From Exiguobacterium acetylicum (GTDB lineage Bacteria > Bacillota > Bacilli > Exiguobacteriales > Exiguobacteriaceae), in the NCBI RefSeq assembly GCF_022170825.1, contig NZ_CP081878.1, forward strand, positions 212,001-276,000: a stretch of DNA of 64,000 bases, given 5' to 3'. Below the pieces are notes generated by a model. That model searched no databases and was not told the origin of the DNA. It saw only the letters and a program-made list of their open reading frames with translations. A program made the translations under genes and the position numbers. Positions 17,546 to 27,295 of the stretch are shown in pieces; the first letter of the stretch is position 1, and each line of letters starts with the position of its first letter.

Positions 17546-18196
17546 ATGAAAACAGTAATCGTCATTGGAGCAGGACCAGGAAACGGATATGAGATCAGTA
17601 AACGATTCGGGCAAGAAGGTTTTCAAGTCGTTTGTGCGGCGCGGACACAAGAAACGCTCGCAGCCGTCATCACGGAACTAAAAGAAGCAGGCGTGGAAGC
17701 TGTCGGAGTGGAATGTGATGCGTCTCGAAAAGCTGACATCGCATCACTCATCGAATGGACAGAAGAGCAGTACGGACAAGTCGATGTTTTAGTCTACAAT
17801 GCTTCGATTTTACATCAAGCGTCTGTGCTTGAAGTCTCAGCAGAGCAGATTACGAAAGAGTTTGAAATCGATGTCCTCGGTGCACTCCATGCCGCACAAC
17901 TCGTTGCTCCGCCGATGCAGGAACGAAAAGAAGGCGCGATCCTGATTACAGGAGGCGGTGCTGCGATGCAAGCAATCAAATCGCTACCGGGACTCTCCAT
18001 CGGGAAGGCAGGCGTTCGCCAAGTGACGCATATGCTCCATGATACGTTGAAGGAAGACGGCGTTTACGTCGGAACCGTTACGATTGCTGGAGAAGTAAAG
18101 CGTGGAACGGCGCTCGATCCGAAAAATGTAGCGGAAGCGTTCTATACGCTTTATACAAAGCAAAACGAAGTCGAGACGGTTTTATCAGCCGACTGA
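17546..18196 (+). CDS. SDR-fold protein lacking the catalytic tyrosine
   Basis: 216 residues with a short-chain dehydrogenase/reductase fold. The cofactor motif is VIGAGPGNGYEISKRFG, and DVLVYNASIL stands where NNAG-type motifs occur. At the active site the usual YxxxK reads LSIGK, so tyrosine is replaced by leucine. Classical oxidoreductase activity is therefore doubtful; it may bind NAD(P) as a sensor or use other chemistry. GAAGGGGAG precedes the ATG. It follows the ywdI-like gene. Confidence 0.75.
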   Translation: MKTVIVIGAGPGNGYEISKRFGQEGFQVVCAARTQETLAAVITELKEAGVEAVGVECDASRKADIASLIEWTEEQYGQVDVLVYNASILHQASVLEVSAEQITKEFEIDVLGALHAAQLVAPPMQERKEGAILITGGGAAMQAIKSLPGLSIGKAGVRQVTHMLHDTLKEDGVYVGTVTIAGEVKRGTALDPKNVAEAFYTLYTKQNEVETVLSAD

Positions 18197-18269
18197 GTCG
18201 AAATAGGATAGGACGTACGGGTTCGGGGATGTTACCGAATCCGTATTTTCATGGAGAGGAGGGGGAAAA

Positions 18270-18980
18270 GTGAGACGATACGTAGTGATAAGTCTGCTTT
18301 TTCTATTTGTTCTCATCGGTTGTGCACCAGAAGAAACCGATTTACTTGGAATCAAGCAACCAGATGAAGAAAAGGTCACGAAAGCGACGATCGAACGTGT
18401 CATTGATGGAGACACCTTAAAAGTGAGATTAGCAGACGGAACAACGGAGGACGTACGTTTATTGCTCGTCGATACACCAGAAACCGTCAAACCAGATACA
18501 CCGGTTCAACCTTACGGAACGGAAGCGTCACAGTTTACAAAAGAGGCCTTACCGAGCGGAACAGCCATTCGGTTGGAACGGGATCAATCGCGAGCCGATC
18601 GATACGGACGATTACTCGCTTACGTCTGGTATGGCGATAAGATGTTAAATCAAGAGTTGCTTCGAAAAGGACTCGCTCGTGTCGCTTTCGTCTATGAGCC
18701 AGACACACGTTATGTCGATATGTTCGAACAAATCGAACAGGAAGCCAAGCAGGCGAAGAAACAGATTTGGGAGCACGATGGCTACGTCACGAATCGTGGC
18801 TTCAACACTCAAGCTGTCAAAGAAACAGATTCATGTACGATCAAAGGAAACATCAATCAATCGGGTAAAAAAATCTATCATGTACCGGGTGGTCAATCTT
18901 ACGACGAAGTGAAACCAGAGCAACAATTCTGTACGGAGAAAGAAGCAGAAGAAGCTGGCTTCGTCCGTGCTGCACGCTGA
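18270..18980 (+). CDS. Thermonuclease-like lipoprotein with C-terminal sunset-type domain
   Basis: 236 residues. A lipoprotein signal with lipobox LIGC (Cys18) anchors it outside the membrane. The staphylococcal nuclease domain (about residues 36-165) keeps the key residues: IDGDTLKVR, VRLLLVDTPE and RADRYGRLLAY. The C-terminal roughly 45 residues (CTIKGNINQSGKKIYHVPGG, then WFCT-like FCTEKEAEEAGF) resemble the cell-surface sunset domain. It starts at GTG 18270 after GGAGGGGG. It probably degrades environmental nucleic acid. Confidence 0.88.
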   Translation: MRRYVVISLLFLFVLIGCAPEETDLLGIKQPDEEKVTKATIERVIDGDTLKVRLADGTTEDVRLLLVDTPETVKPDTPVQPYGTEASQFTKEALPSGTAIRLERDQSRADRYGRLLAYVWYGDKMLNQELLRKGLARVAFVYEPDTRYVDMFEQIEQEAKQAKKQIWEHDGYVTNRGFNTQAVKETDSCTIKGNINQSGKKIYHVPGGQSYDEVKPEQQFCTEKEAEEAGFVRAAR

Positions 18981-18990
18981 TAAGCGCGCA

Positions 18991-19016
18991 CAAAAAACCA
19001 TCGGGAGTGATGGCTT
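18991..19016 (-). terminator. Intrinsic terminator at the far end of the CDF transcript
   Basis: Minus-strand AGCCATC / GATGG hairpin followed by TTTTTT, next to the nuclease stop codon. The glcU-gdh-CDF transcript would read through the whole repeat element before ending here. Confidence 0.6.
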
Positions 19017-19233
19017 CAGACTGTAGACAAATAGTCTGACTCAAAAAAAAGAATGACTTGTCTTTTCACGCCCTTTCCTCAGGCGAGACACAAGCAAGAG
19101 CGACCCTGAAGCGAAGCGAAGCGGCGCGATGCTTGTCCCAGGAAAACGATTCGAAACGAACAAAAAAGCGCAATCCTTCTCGTTAGAGAAAAATTGCACT
19201 TCGTCTTCAGTCTCAAGCCATCGGAAACGATGG
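18998..19233. repeat. Intergenic repeat element copy A (about 240 bp)
   Basis: Lies between convergent genes. The outer arms 18998-19023 and 19208-19233 are inverted repeats of each other (20 of 26 match), and each is itself a CCATC/GATGG hairpin. Within it, 19037-19094 matches the reverse complement of 60462-60517 at 52 of 58 positions, including TGACTCAAAAAA and GTCTTTTCACGCC. No protein is encoded. The composition includes a short GCGAA tandem (19108-19123). Confidence 0.75.
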
Positions 19234-19240
19234 CTTTTTG
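19217..19240 (+). terminator. Intrinsic terminator for the nuclease transcript
   Basis: GCCATC / GATGGC hairpin followed by TTTTTG, beside the CDF gene stop codon. Confidence 0.65.
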
Positions 19241-19241
19241 T

Positions 19242-20219
19242 TTATTCTACAGGTGGTGAGGGGGATTGATACTGCTGTACTTTATCATCTTCATCAAAGG
19301 AGATCGTGACATCGGTGACCCCTTTAAGAATTCGGATTTGAAGTTCAAGCCGGTCCTTGATATCGTCCGCTTGGGCAATCGTCAAGTTCGAATCCACTTC
19401 GATCTCTGTCTCGACATGGAAGTGATCCCCTTCCTTAATGACTTCGAGCTTTTCGATATCACGAACTGCTTCATCACGCAGTAGAATTTCACCGATTTTA
19501 GCAGTCAGTACTTCATCAATCTCACCGAGTGCACCGGCAGCGTTTTGAATAAAGACATTATAAACGACGTAAAACATCATCAGACCAATCAAAATCGATG
19601 CAATGCCCTCTGCTTGATAAAACGATGTGTAATGCGAAATCAGAACAGCGATGATCGCGATGATACCACCGAGGGTCGCGACAAGATCTTCCATGAAGAC
19701 AAGACGTGTAGCTGGTTTTGCTTGTCCAAGATGGGTGAAGCTTTGTCCGACAAGCGTCAATCCTCGGGATTTAAGCCCGGTTTCATGAGCAATCTCGATC
19801 ATCGCTTTATAAAAGACACCGATCTCAAGCACGACACCAATTCCAAGTGCCGTCAAAATGATCCAAAGCCCAGTCGTCTCTTCGCCAGGACCATGTGCGA
19901 TGTGTAAGATTCCTTCACGAATCGTCTCATACGCAAGCAATGCGACGACGATGATCGCAGCAAGTAACACGAGATTGACGAGCCGACCGAATCCATTCGG
20001 AAATCGTTTCGTCGGTGCTTTTTTACTGAGAGCAGAACCGATATAGACGAAAAACTGATTCGCCGCGTCACCGATCGTATGCATCATTTCAGCGAACATT
20101 GCAACGTTCCCAGTCAAGATATAAGCGACGAACTTGATGACAGCAATGATCGTGTTGACGATTGCAGCAGCAAGGGCTGACTTATTGCCACGACGGATCA
20201 ATGAGAAAAAAGTGGTCAT
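19242..20219 (-). CDS. Cation diffusion facilitator transporter
   Basis: 325-residue CDF family metal/proton antiporter in the membrane, exporting a divalent metal such as Zn, Mn or Co. About six helices are present. The metal site motif in helix 2 reads AEMMHTIGDAANQ (HxxxD). The cytosolic C-terminal domain (about residues 225-310) has the usual ferredoxin-like dimerisation fold with HVETEIEVD. It is 32 bases after gdh on the same strand, so it probably belongs to the glcU-gdh operon. Metal not determinable. Confidence 0.85.
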   Translation of the reverse strand: MTTFFSLIRRGNKSALAAAIVNTIIAVIKFVAYILTGNVAMFAEMMHTIGDAANQFFVYIGSALSKKAPTKRFPNGFGRLVNLVLLAAIIVVALLAYETIREGILHIAHGPGEETTGLWIILTALGIGVVLEIGVFYKAMIEIAHETGLKSRGLTLVGQSFTHLGQAKPATRLVFMEDLVATLGGIIAIIAVLISHYTSFYQAEGIASILIGLMMFYVVYNVFIQNAAGALGEIDEVLTAKIGEILLRDEAVRDIEKLEVIKEGDHFHVETEIEVDSNLTIAQADDIKDRLELQIRILKGVTDVTISFDEDDKVQQYQSPSPPVE

Positions 20220-20251
20220 GAGCGGTTCTCTCCTTGTCTATTCAAAATAGG

Positions 20252-21043
<792 letters not shown>

Positions 21044-21054
21044 TCACTCCTTCA

Positions 21055-21909
21055 TTATTGTTTCGTAAATCCAATCATGATTCCGCCGGCGACGACTAAA
21101 ATACAACCGATGATGACGAAGGTCATCTCTTTCTTTGTCTTTGATTCTTTCAGTAAGAGGACGCCGCCAATCGTTGAGATGACGACACCGGTTTGAGATA
21201 AGGAAAAGCTCGTCGCGACTCCGACTTTTGCCGTCGCAAACAGTAAAGCGACGTTCCCGACAGCCCACATGAGTCCACCAACCGTATTGCCAGCTGTTTT
21301 TTTCGTGAAGAGGTCTCCTTCTCGTAAAGAGAGAAGAATCGCACTCACGACCATCCCGACAGCTTGCGGTAAGACGGCTTCCCAGCCGTTGATATCAAAC
21401 CAGCGGGCAATGACGACATATCCGACATATCCGACAGTCGAGATGAGGAGGAGCGTCAGTCCTTTTCCGATATTTTCATCTTGTTTACTCTTATCTTCTT
21501 TATAAGAAGTAAAGGCTGCTCCGGCAATGATCAATACAAGGGCACTGATTCCGAGTATCAACGCAGTTGTCGTTGACCACTCTCCGAAAGCGAGAACACC
21601 AAACAACGATGTTCCGACGAGTTGCATCCCTGTTGAAATCGGCATCGTCTTCGAGACGCCCATTTGGCGGAAGGCAGCAAACTGATTTTTTTGACCGAGC
21701 GCCCAGAAGGCACCAGAAAAGAATCCAGCGATCCAAGCAGTCGTCGACAGCTCTGGGCTGACAAAAAAGAAGGTGACGATCGCGAAAAGCAACGCACCCA
21801 GAGTCGTACCGATAATCTGTTGCGCTGTCGAACCTCCGATTTTCGAAACGACGAGCGGCAACGATCCCCACATCAATGCAGGAACGATGGCAATTAGAAT
21901 ATCAATCAA
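21055..21909 (-). CDS. glcU: Glucose uptake protein (GRP/DMT family)
   Basis: 284 residues, ten hydrophobic helices, glucose/ribose porter family. [12 protein letters not shown] at the N-terminus and [16 protein letters not shown] mid-way are characteristic. It brings in unphosphorylated glucose for the downstream glucose dehydrogenase. The frame opens at GTG 21918, but AAGGAG is too close to it. The TTG at 21909 is 10 bases away and gives the usual N-terminus, so I prefer it. First gene of a glcU-gdh-CDF operon. Confidence 0.9.
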   Translation of the reverse strand: MIDILIAIVPALMWGSLPLVVSKIGGSTAQQIIGTTLGALLFAIVTFFFVSPELSTTAWIAGFFSGAFWALGQKNQFAAFRQMGVSKTMPISTGMQLVGTSLFGVLAFGEWSTTTALILGISALVLIIAGAAFTSYKEDKSKQDENIGKGLTLLLISTVGYVGYVVIARWFDINGWEAVLPQAVGMVVSAILLSLREGDLFTKKTAGNTVGGLMWAVGNVALLFATAKVGVATSFSLSQTGVVISTIGGVLLLKESKTKKEMTFVIIGCILVVAGGIMIGFTKQ

Positions 21910-22012
21910 GTGTTTCACCTCTCCTTACTATTATCTCTCTACTTGAAGCTGTACCCCGCGAGACGCGAGGAAAAACCTCGAAGCCCAAAGAGGAATTATT
22001 CTGAAATAAAAA

Positions 22013-22032
22013 AACGTCCACGGAAGTGGACG
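22013..22032 (-). terminator. Intrinsic terminator
   Basis: ACGTCCAC / GTGGACGT hairpin with a seven-T run on the minus strand, ending the UbiB-like kinase transcript. Confidence 0.85.
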
Positions 22033-22048
22033 TCTGCTCGTGTGTTAT

Positions 22049-23677
22049 TTAACGGAACGGTTCATCGGCAATACGAACGATTTGTCGTCCGATCCGGCGA
22101 CCATTCCATAAAGCGATGACGGCGATCGTCAATGAGATTCCCATGACATCGTACTGCGTAAAATAATAGCCGAGATAACTAAAGGGAAGACTGATGATCC
22201 CGACGAGTGAACTCGTCCACTGCCGGATTTTGAGCGATTCGATATTCGCGACGCGGGAGAACTTTTGTTGCTCCATGATCCGCCACCGCGTCGGTTCGCT
22301 GAGAGCGTCGTTGACAAGTCGTGGGAAGGCGAGCAACCGCGCACCGTAAGAGCCAGCGATTTGGAGATAACGGTTTTGGTTTTTCCCTTCGTCATCGAGC
22401 CAACGTCGAACCATTGGTTTAGCGAGTTCAAGCAGATTGATTTGTGGTGAAAGAATCTGAAGAATCCCAAGAATCGTCGAGGCAGCGCGACCGAAGAACG
22501 CAAATTCAGCAGGGAGCTGAATCGGTTCGTTTCGAACGAGTAATTCGATATCGGATAAGACCTTCTCAATCAGTTTCGTATCAACGTTTTCCATGTCACT
22601 CTCGAGATAAAACGTGACTGCTTTTTCAATCGCTTGTCGGATGTTTTGCTTATTCGCATTCGGCAAAAGGAATCGTAAATCTTCTAACCCATCAACGATC
22701 GCATCATAATCCAACGTGACGAAGGACTGGAGAATCCGTTGAATCGCTCGCATGTCATCGGGCGTCGTCGCTCCAATCATCCCAAAATCAAGTAAGACGA
22801 TTTTACCATCAGACTGGACGAGGACGTTGCCAGGATGTGGATCGGCGTGGAATTTCCCACCGAATAGCAATTGTTCACCAGCGTTCAAGAATAAATTACG
22901 TGCCAGTTCGTCGCGATCAATCTGATGTTCTGCTAAATAATCGAGATCGGTGATGCGTGTCCCGTCAATCCATTCCATGACGAGAACCCGATTCGTACAA
23001 TGTTCTTCATAATAACTCGGAATATAGATGACAGGATTCGTTTCATACATCTTTTTGAAATAGAGACCGTTCTTCAATTCGGTCCGATAATTCAATTCAT
23101 CACCGATGACGAAGACCATTTGGCGATACAGACTTTGTAAATCAGTCGATTTGTTTAATGAAGTCCGACGCAACATGGCAATGACGATGCGCATGGCACG
23201 GAAATCGGTTTTGATGATTTGTTCAATGTTTGGTCGCTGGACTTTGATCGCGACTTTTTTACCATTTGATTTTAAGGTGCCGCTGTAAACTTCACCGATC
23301 GAAGCAGAAGCGACAGGGCGAGGACTGATGTCTGAAATGATTTCTTCGATCGGCATCCCCCAATCCTCTTCGATGATCTTTCGTGACTCTCCAAGTTTAC
23401 TTGAAGGCACTTTATCGACCAGTTCAGTCAGTTCCATCAAGACGGACGGAGGAAACAAATCGGCTCGAATCGATAAGAACTGACCGAGCTTGATCAGTAA
23501 CCCTTCTAGGCGTAATGCTTTTTTCTTATAGTCACGCGCAATCCGGATCATGATGCGCTCAAACTCTTCGTTGTTCGTACCTGGCCGGTTTTTCCGGGTG
23601 AATCGATAGATCGTAAAGATGTAACGTGCGAACATCGTCACGATGACGACGATGCGATAAAGCGCCCAACGTTTCAT
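22049..23677 (-). CDS. UbiB/ABC1/ADCK-family atypical kinase
   Basis: 542 residues. The kinase-like domain carries the family KxGQ motif (LIKLGQFLSIRADLFP), an alanine-rich nucleotide loop (ASASIGEVYSG), FHADPHPGNVLV (catalytic Asp) and LLDFGMIG (DFG). Two C-terminal hydrophobic segments (about residues 480-525) anchor it to the membrane. The family supports isoprenoid quinone synthesis or membrane lipid homeostasis through ATPase activity; here menaquinone is the relevant quinone, but the exact role is unknown. AGGTGACC precedes the ATG. Confidence 0.88.
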   Translation of the reverse strand: MKRWALYRIVVIVTMFARYIFTIYRFTRKNRPGTNNEEFERIMIRIARDYKKKALRLEGLLIKLGQFLSIRADLFPPSVLMELTELVDKVPSSKLGESRKIIEEDWGMPIEEIISDISPRPVASASIGEVYSGTLKSNGKKVAIKVQRPNIEQIIKTDFRAMRIVIAMLRRTSLNKSTDLQSLYRQMVFVIGDELNYRTELKNGLYFKKMYETNPVIYIPSYYEEHCTNRVLVMEWIDGTRITDLDYLAEHQIDRDELARNLFLNAGEQLLFGGKFHADPHPGNVLVQSDGKIVLLDFGMIGATTPDDMRAIQRILQSFVTLDYDAIVDGLEDLRFLLPNANKQNIRQAIEKAVTFYLESDMENVDTKLIEKVLSDIELLVRNEPIQLPAEFAFFGRAASTILGILQILSPQINLLELAKPMVRRWLDDEGKNQNRYLQIAGSYGARLLAFPRLVNDALSEPTRWRIMEQQKFSRVANIESLKIRQWTSSLVGIISLPFSYLGYYFTQYDVMGISLTIAVIALWNGRRIGRQIVRIADEPFR

Positions 23678-23842
23678 ACGGTCACCTAGCTTCCTGTACA
23701 GTTTGTTTCAGTATAGGTTACTTTACCTAAAAACGTCACTCGCAAACGGTCGAAACGGTGACAGAAAATTAATGCTTTACGGAAACTAAAAAGAGAGTAT
23801 AGTAAGTATTGGAATTTCTTTGTAGAAAGGTGAAATGTGCGC

Positions 23843-24448
23843 ATGTCCTGGGACTTATTGAATATCATCGGTACGGTCGCTTTTGCGATGAGTGGAGCAA
23901 TCGTTGCGATGGAAGAAAAATATGATTTATTCGGCGTCTGGTTACTTGCTTTAATTACGGCGTTCGGTGGTGGTGCCATTCGTAATTTATTGATTGGTGT
24001 GCCGGTATCGGCGCTTTGGTCGCAAGGCGGTCTCTTTTTAGTTGCGATTCTCGTTGCGTTGTTGATCTTCATGTTGCCCCAGTTGTTCCTGCCGCACTGG
24101 ACACGTTGGGGTGTTCTCGCAGATGCGCTCGGTTTGTCTGCGTTTGCAATCCAAGGGGCATTGATGGCGTCAGCAAAAGGATTGCCGCTGTCGGCAACGA
24201 TTTCGGCAGCTGTATTGACTGGTGTCGGTGGTGGAGTCGTTCGGGATTTGCTCGCTGGTCGAAAACCGCTCGTCTTGCATAAAGAAATTTATGCGATGTG
24301 GGCCGTTATGGCAGCACTCGTGATTGATCGTTTCCAATTGACGAATCCTCTGCATTTGTTCACATTGCTCGGACTCATCACCGTTTTACGTATGCTATCG
24401 TATTATTATGAATGGAATTTACCAGCACGACGGTTAGGGGGAGAATAA
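23843..24448 (+). CDS. TRIC-type cation channel / UPF0126 membrane protein
   Basis: 201 residues made of two repeats of three helices. The glycine-rich GAIVAMEEKYD and AFGGGAIRNLLIG motif is echoed in the second half as LTGVGGGVVRDLLAGRKP. This internal duplication is diagnostic of bacterial TRIC/UPF0126 proteins (B. subtilis YvgT type), which form monovalent cation channels. A GTG (23837) opens the frame, but spacing from AAAGGTG favours the ATG at 23843. It forms a pair with the next gene (2-base gap). Confidence 0.85.
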   Translation: MSWDLLNIIGTVAFAMSGAIVAMEEKYDLFGVWLLALITAFGGGAIRNLLIGVPVSALWSQGGLFLVAILVALLIFMLPQLFLPHWTRWGVLADALGLSAFAIQGALMASAKGLPLSATISAAVLTGVGGGVVRDLLAGRKPLVLHKEIYAMWAVMAALVIDRFQLTNPLHLFTLLGLITVLRMLSYYYEWNLPARRLGGE

Positions 24449-24450
24449 GT

Positions 24451-24819
24451 ATGAAAGTATTCATTATGATTGGCGCGATTTCGATGATGTTATCGGTCGC
24501 ACTTGGGGCGTTTGGTGCACATGCTTTAAAAGACATGTTGACGGAACGGATGCTCGCGAACTGGCAGACTGGTGTTCTGTATCAGATGGTGCATTCACTC
24601 GGGATCTTAGCACTAGGCGGCTTGTTGTTGAAAGTGTCGATTCCACAATGGTCATTAGCTGCATGGCTGATGCTTGCCGGAATCGTCTTCTTCTCGGGTA
24701 GTCTGTACGTCATGGCATTGACGAACGTGACGAAATTAGGAGCCATCACACCGATCGGTGGTGTCTTATTCATCGCGGCATGGATTTTTGTCGCAATTGG
24801 CGCCTATAAAGGATTATGA
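24451..24819 (+). CDS. ywdK: DUF423 membrane protein (YwdK-like)
   Basis: 122 residues, four helices, matching DUF423/UPF0382. Conserved points are ALGAFGAHALKD near residue 17 and TPIGGVLFIAAW near the end. GGGGGAG sits before the ATG at 24451, two bases after the TRIC gene stop, so the two are cotranscribed. Function unknown. Confidence 0.82.
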   Translation: MKVFIMIGAISMMLSVALGAFGAHALKDMLTERMLANWQTGVLYQMVHSLGILALGGLLLKVSIPQWSLAAWLMLAGIVFFSGSLYVMALTNVTKLGAITPIGGVLFIAAWIFVAIGAYKGL

Positions 24820-24824
24820 GGATT

Positions 24825-24865
24825 GACCGTTTTTCTTCCGAGATGAAGAAGAACGGTCTTTTTTT
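24825..24865 (+). terminator. Intrinsic terminator
   Basis: GACCGT...TTCTTC / GAAGAA...ACGGTC hairpin followed by seven T, after the DUF423 gene. Confidence 0.85.
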
Positions 24866-24870
24866 GTACG

Positions 24871-24900
24871 AAAAACGCCTACTCGCGATGGAGTAGGCGT
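24871..24900 (-). terminator. Intrinsic terminator of the small gene
   Basis: ACGCCTACTC / GAGTAGGCGT perfect hairpin with a T run on the minus strand, 16 bases after the 49-residue gene stop. Confidence 0.85.
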
Positions 24901-24916
24901 AGGTATCAAAACGAGT

Positions 24917-25066
24917 TCATCGTTTTGTCGTTTGTGTTTTGTTTAGCTTCGATAATGCTTGCTCATAGCGATCCAGTACGCGATCTGCAACCGGTTTCAG
25001 CTCTTTTGAAAGCACAGCGAATTGCAATTCACGCGATCGTGTTGATCGGTTCATAGCATTCCCCAT
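24917..25066 (-). CDS. Small 49-residue basic protein, unknown
   Basis: ATG at 25066 has an ideal AAGGAGG (25074-25080) seven bases away and the gene ends with its own terminator, so it is very likely expressed. The product begins MGNAMNRSTRSRELQF, continues as an amphipathic helix with ELKPVADRVLDRYEQAL and ends in a basic tail (KLNKTQTTKR). No membrane segment, cysteine or toxin-like motif. It lies between ywdK-like and hemQ, and fills a stretch that otherwise has no gene. Confidence 0.75.
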   Translation of the reverse strand: MGNAMNRSTRSRELQFAVLSKELKPVADRVLDRYEQALSKLNKTQTTKR

Positions 25067-25169
25067 GGTAATTCCTCCTTACGTAATCAACCTACTAGTT
25101 TATAGTCTGTTTTGTAGCCGCAAGGAGTATATTCCCATGAGATATTTCTATCAAACGTCATTCAACACA

Positions 25170-25946
25170 TTAAAGTGCAAAATGAGTATTTAATTGTTCA
25201 CTTTCAAGACGGTTCCCGATGAAGAACTCACCGAACTCGCCGTATTTCGCGCTGACTTCGTCAAAACGCATTTCGTAGACGATTTTTTTGAACTGAAGAA
25301 TGTCGTCTGAGAAGAGCGTGACACCCCATTCCCAATCGTCAAATCCAGTTGATCCGCCGATGATTTGCTGAATTTTCCCAGCATAACTCCGACCGATCAT
25401 TCCGTGGCGATACATCAGTTCTTTTCGTTTTTCCATCGAGAGCGTATACCAGTTGTCACCATCACGACGCGACTTGCTCATCGGGTAGAAGCAGATGTGC
25501 TTCGCTTGCGGCAAGATCGGATAGAGACGGTCACGAACATATGGATTCTCGTATGGGTTTCCTTCGCCTGAACCACGGTACGTACCGAGTTCGACGACAG
25601 AAACGTAAGAATACGTCGGGATCAAGTAATCGTATAGATCGAGTTTCTGCATCTTAACTTCGACGTCTTGGATTTGTTCCATTGTTGGACGAAGGACCAT
25701 CAAGACGAGATCGGCTTTTTGACCAATGATCGTATAAAGCGCATGACTACCGTCTTTAGCTTCTTCGACCCCAGAAAGCTCTGCGAGGAAGGCTTGGAAC
25801 TCTTCGATCATGCGTGTGCGGTCTGTTGCATCGACTTGTTTCAAGCGTGACCAGTCGATCCGGCGGAAATCATGTAATGTATACCAGCCGTCGAGTGTTT
25901 CAGCGGCTTGTTGCGTAGCAGTCGGTTCAGATGTTTGGTGTTGCAT
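25170..25946 (-). CDS. hemQ: Coproheme decarboxylase (chlorite dismutase family)
   Basis: 258 residues, the length of Bacillota HemQ. It converts coproheme III to haem b with peroxide in the Gram-positive pathway. Seen: the [13 protein letters not shown] start, [14 protein letters not shown] (catalytic Tyr region), [19 protein letters not shown] and the haem-side loop of the family. AGGAGG precedes the ATG. It is next to pta, as in B. subtilis (ywfI-pta), but here they are divergent. Confidence 0.93.
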   Translation of the reverse strand: MQHQTSEPTATQQAAETLDGWYTLHDFRRIDWSRLKQVDATDRTRMIEEFQAFLAELSGVEEAKDGSHALYTIIGQKADLVLMVLRPTMEQIQDVEVKMQKLDLYDYLIPTYSYVSVVELGTYRGSGEGNPYENPYVRDRLYPILPQAKHICFYPMSKSRRDGDNWYTLSMEKRKELMYRHGMIGRSYAGKIQQIIGGSTGFDDWEWGVTLFSDDILQFKKIVYEMRFDEVSAKYGEFGEFFIGNRLESEQLNTHFAL

Positions 25947-25995
25947 GGAATGACCTCCTGAGTCTGAAATAAATTGTTTTTTCCATATCCTATCT

Positions 25996-26013
25996 TATCA
26001 CATTCTAGTGATA
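25996..26013. promoter_or_regulatory. Inverted repeat upstream of hemQ
   Basis: TATCAC-ATTCTA-GTGATA lies about 50 bases upstream of the hemQ start, overlapping where a promoter would be. A candidate operator; it does not match the Fur or PerR consensus. Confidence 0.35.
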
Positions 26014-26197
26014 GGCTTCGTTCTAAAAGGTCTTTGTCCATGAAGTCGTAACACATGAAAAAAGCAGAGAGTGGGTAAAAGGGGAAGGGGACATTATTTT
26101 ACTTCGAAACAGTCTCTGTACCATTCTTGAAAATGACTGTAATAGTCAGTGAATATGGCTTCAGTGCTTTTGTTAGATAACTTTTTTGCAAATTGTT

Positions 26198-26225
26198 TTA
26201 ACAACGATTGAGAACTGTGTATAAT
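26198..26225 (+). promoter_or_regulatory. Probable pta promoter
   Basis: TTAACA (26198-26203) and TATAAT (26220-26225), 16-base spacer, 66 bases before the pta start. No cre match nearby. Confidence 0.6.
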
Positions 26226-26290
26226 AAACGGTGGAAAAGAAAATGGATCAAATCGACGACGTCGTGTTTACCTAAAAAGGAGAGAAACTC

Positions 26291-27277
26291 ATGCAATTAT
26301 TCGATATGTTAGAACAAAAGATTAAAGCGCACCAACCGAAAATCGTCTTCCCAGAAGGAATTGACGCACGTGTTCTTGGCGCAGCTGTCCGTTTGAAGAA
26401 AGATGGTCTCGTCACACCAATCGTCATCGGACCACGCGTACAAATCGAAGAAACAGCAACAGCGAACGGAATCGATGTCACTGGACTCGATACGATCGAT
26501 CCGGCTTCTTACGCTGGCATTGATGAGCTCGTCGCATCATTCGTCGAGCGTCGTAAAGGGAAAGCAACAGAAGAACAAGCACGTGCTGTCATCTTAAAAG
26601 ACGTGAACACGTTCGGTACGATGCTCGTTCACACAGGACAAGCAGAAGGTCTCGTCTCTGGTGCAATGCACGCAACAGGCGATACTGTTCGCCCGGCACT
26701 TCAAATCATCAAAATGCAAGAAGGCTATAAAAAAACGTCAGGCGTGTTCATCATGGTACGTGACGATGAGCAATACGTCTTCGCGGACTGCGCGATCAAC
26801 ATCGCACCAGATGCAAACGATCTAGCAGAGAACGCAATCGCTTCTGCGAAAACAGCGAAAACATTCGGTATCGATCCGAAAGTCGCATTGCTCAGCTTCT
26901 CGACAAAAGGTTCAGCAAAATCACCAGAGACAGAGCGTGTCGTTGAAGCAACACGCATCGCTAAAGAACGTGCACCAGAACTTGCAATCGATGGCGAACT
27001 CCAATTCGATGCAGCATTTGTTCCAAGTGTCGCAAAATCAAAAGCACCAGAATCAGATGTCGCAGGTCAAGCGAACGTCTTTATCTTCCCAAGTCTTGAA
27101 GCAGGAAACATCGGCTACAAAATCGCACAACGTCTTGGTGGATTCGAAGCAATCGGTCCGATCCTTCAAGGTTTGAACAAACCGGTCAACGATCTTTCAC
27201 GCGGTTGTAACGAAGAAGATGTCTACAAACTCGCGATCATCACGGCAGCGCAAGCGGTCGAAGAACGCCAAGCCTAA
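26291..27277 (+). CDS. pta: Phosphate acetyltransferase
   Basis: 328 residues, the short single-domain Bacillota type. It interconverts acetyl-CoA and acetyl phosphate, and with acetate kinase makes ATP in overflow metabolism. Family blocks seen: KIVFPEGIDARVLGAA, SGAMHATGDTVRPALQII, ADCAINIAPDANDLA and GELQFDAAF. AAAAAGGAGAG precedes the ATG. Codon use is strongly biased (many GCA, AAA, CGT codons), as for a highly expressed gene. Monocistronic. Confidence 0.95.
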   Translation: MQLFDMLEQKIKAHQPKIVFPEGIDARVLGAAVRLKKDGLVTPIVIGPRVQIEETATANGIDVTGLDTIDPASYAGIDELVASFVERRKGKATEEQARAVILKDVNTFGTMLVHTGQAEGLVSGAMHATGDTVRPALQIIKMQEGYKKTSGVFIMVRDDEQYVFADCAINIAPDANDLAENAIASAKTAKTFGIDPKVALLSFSTKGSAKSPETERVVEATRIAKERAPELAIDGELQFDAAFVPSVAKSKAPESDVAGQANVFIFPSLEAGNIGYKIAQRLGGFEAIGPILQGLNKPVNDLSRGCNEEDVYKLAIITAAQAVEERQA

Positions 27278-27295
27278 GCACGGAATGAAAAAGTC

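Noticed and set aside
19108-19123. Short GCGAA tandem as a CRISPR or satellite array
   Set aside because: Only three imperfect units of five to six bases, no spacers.
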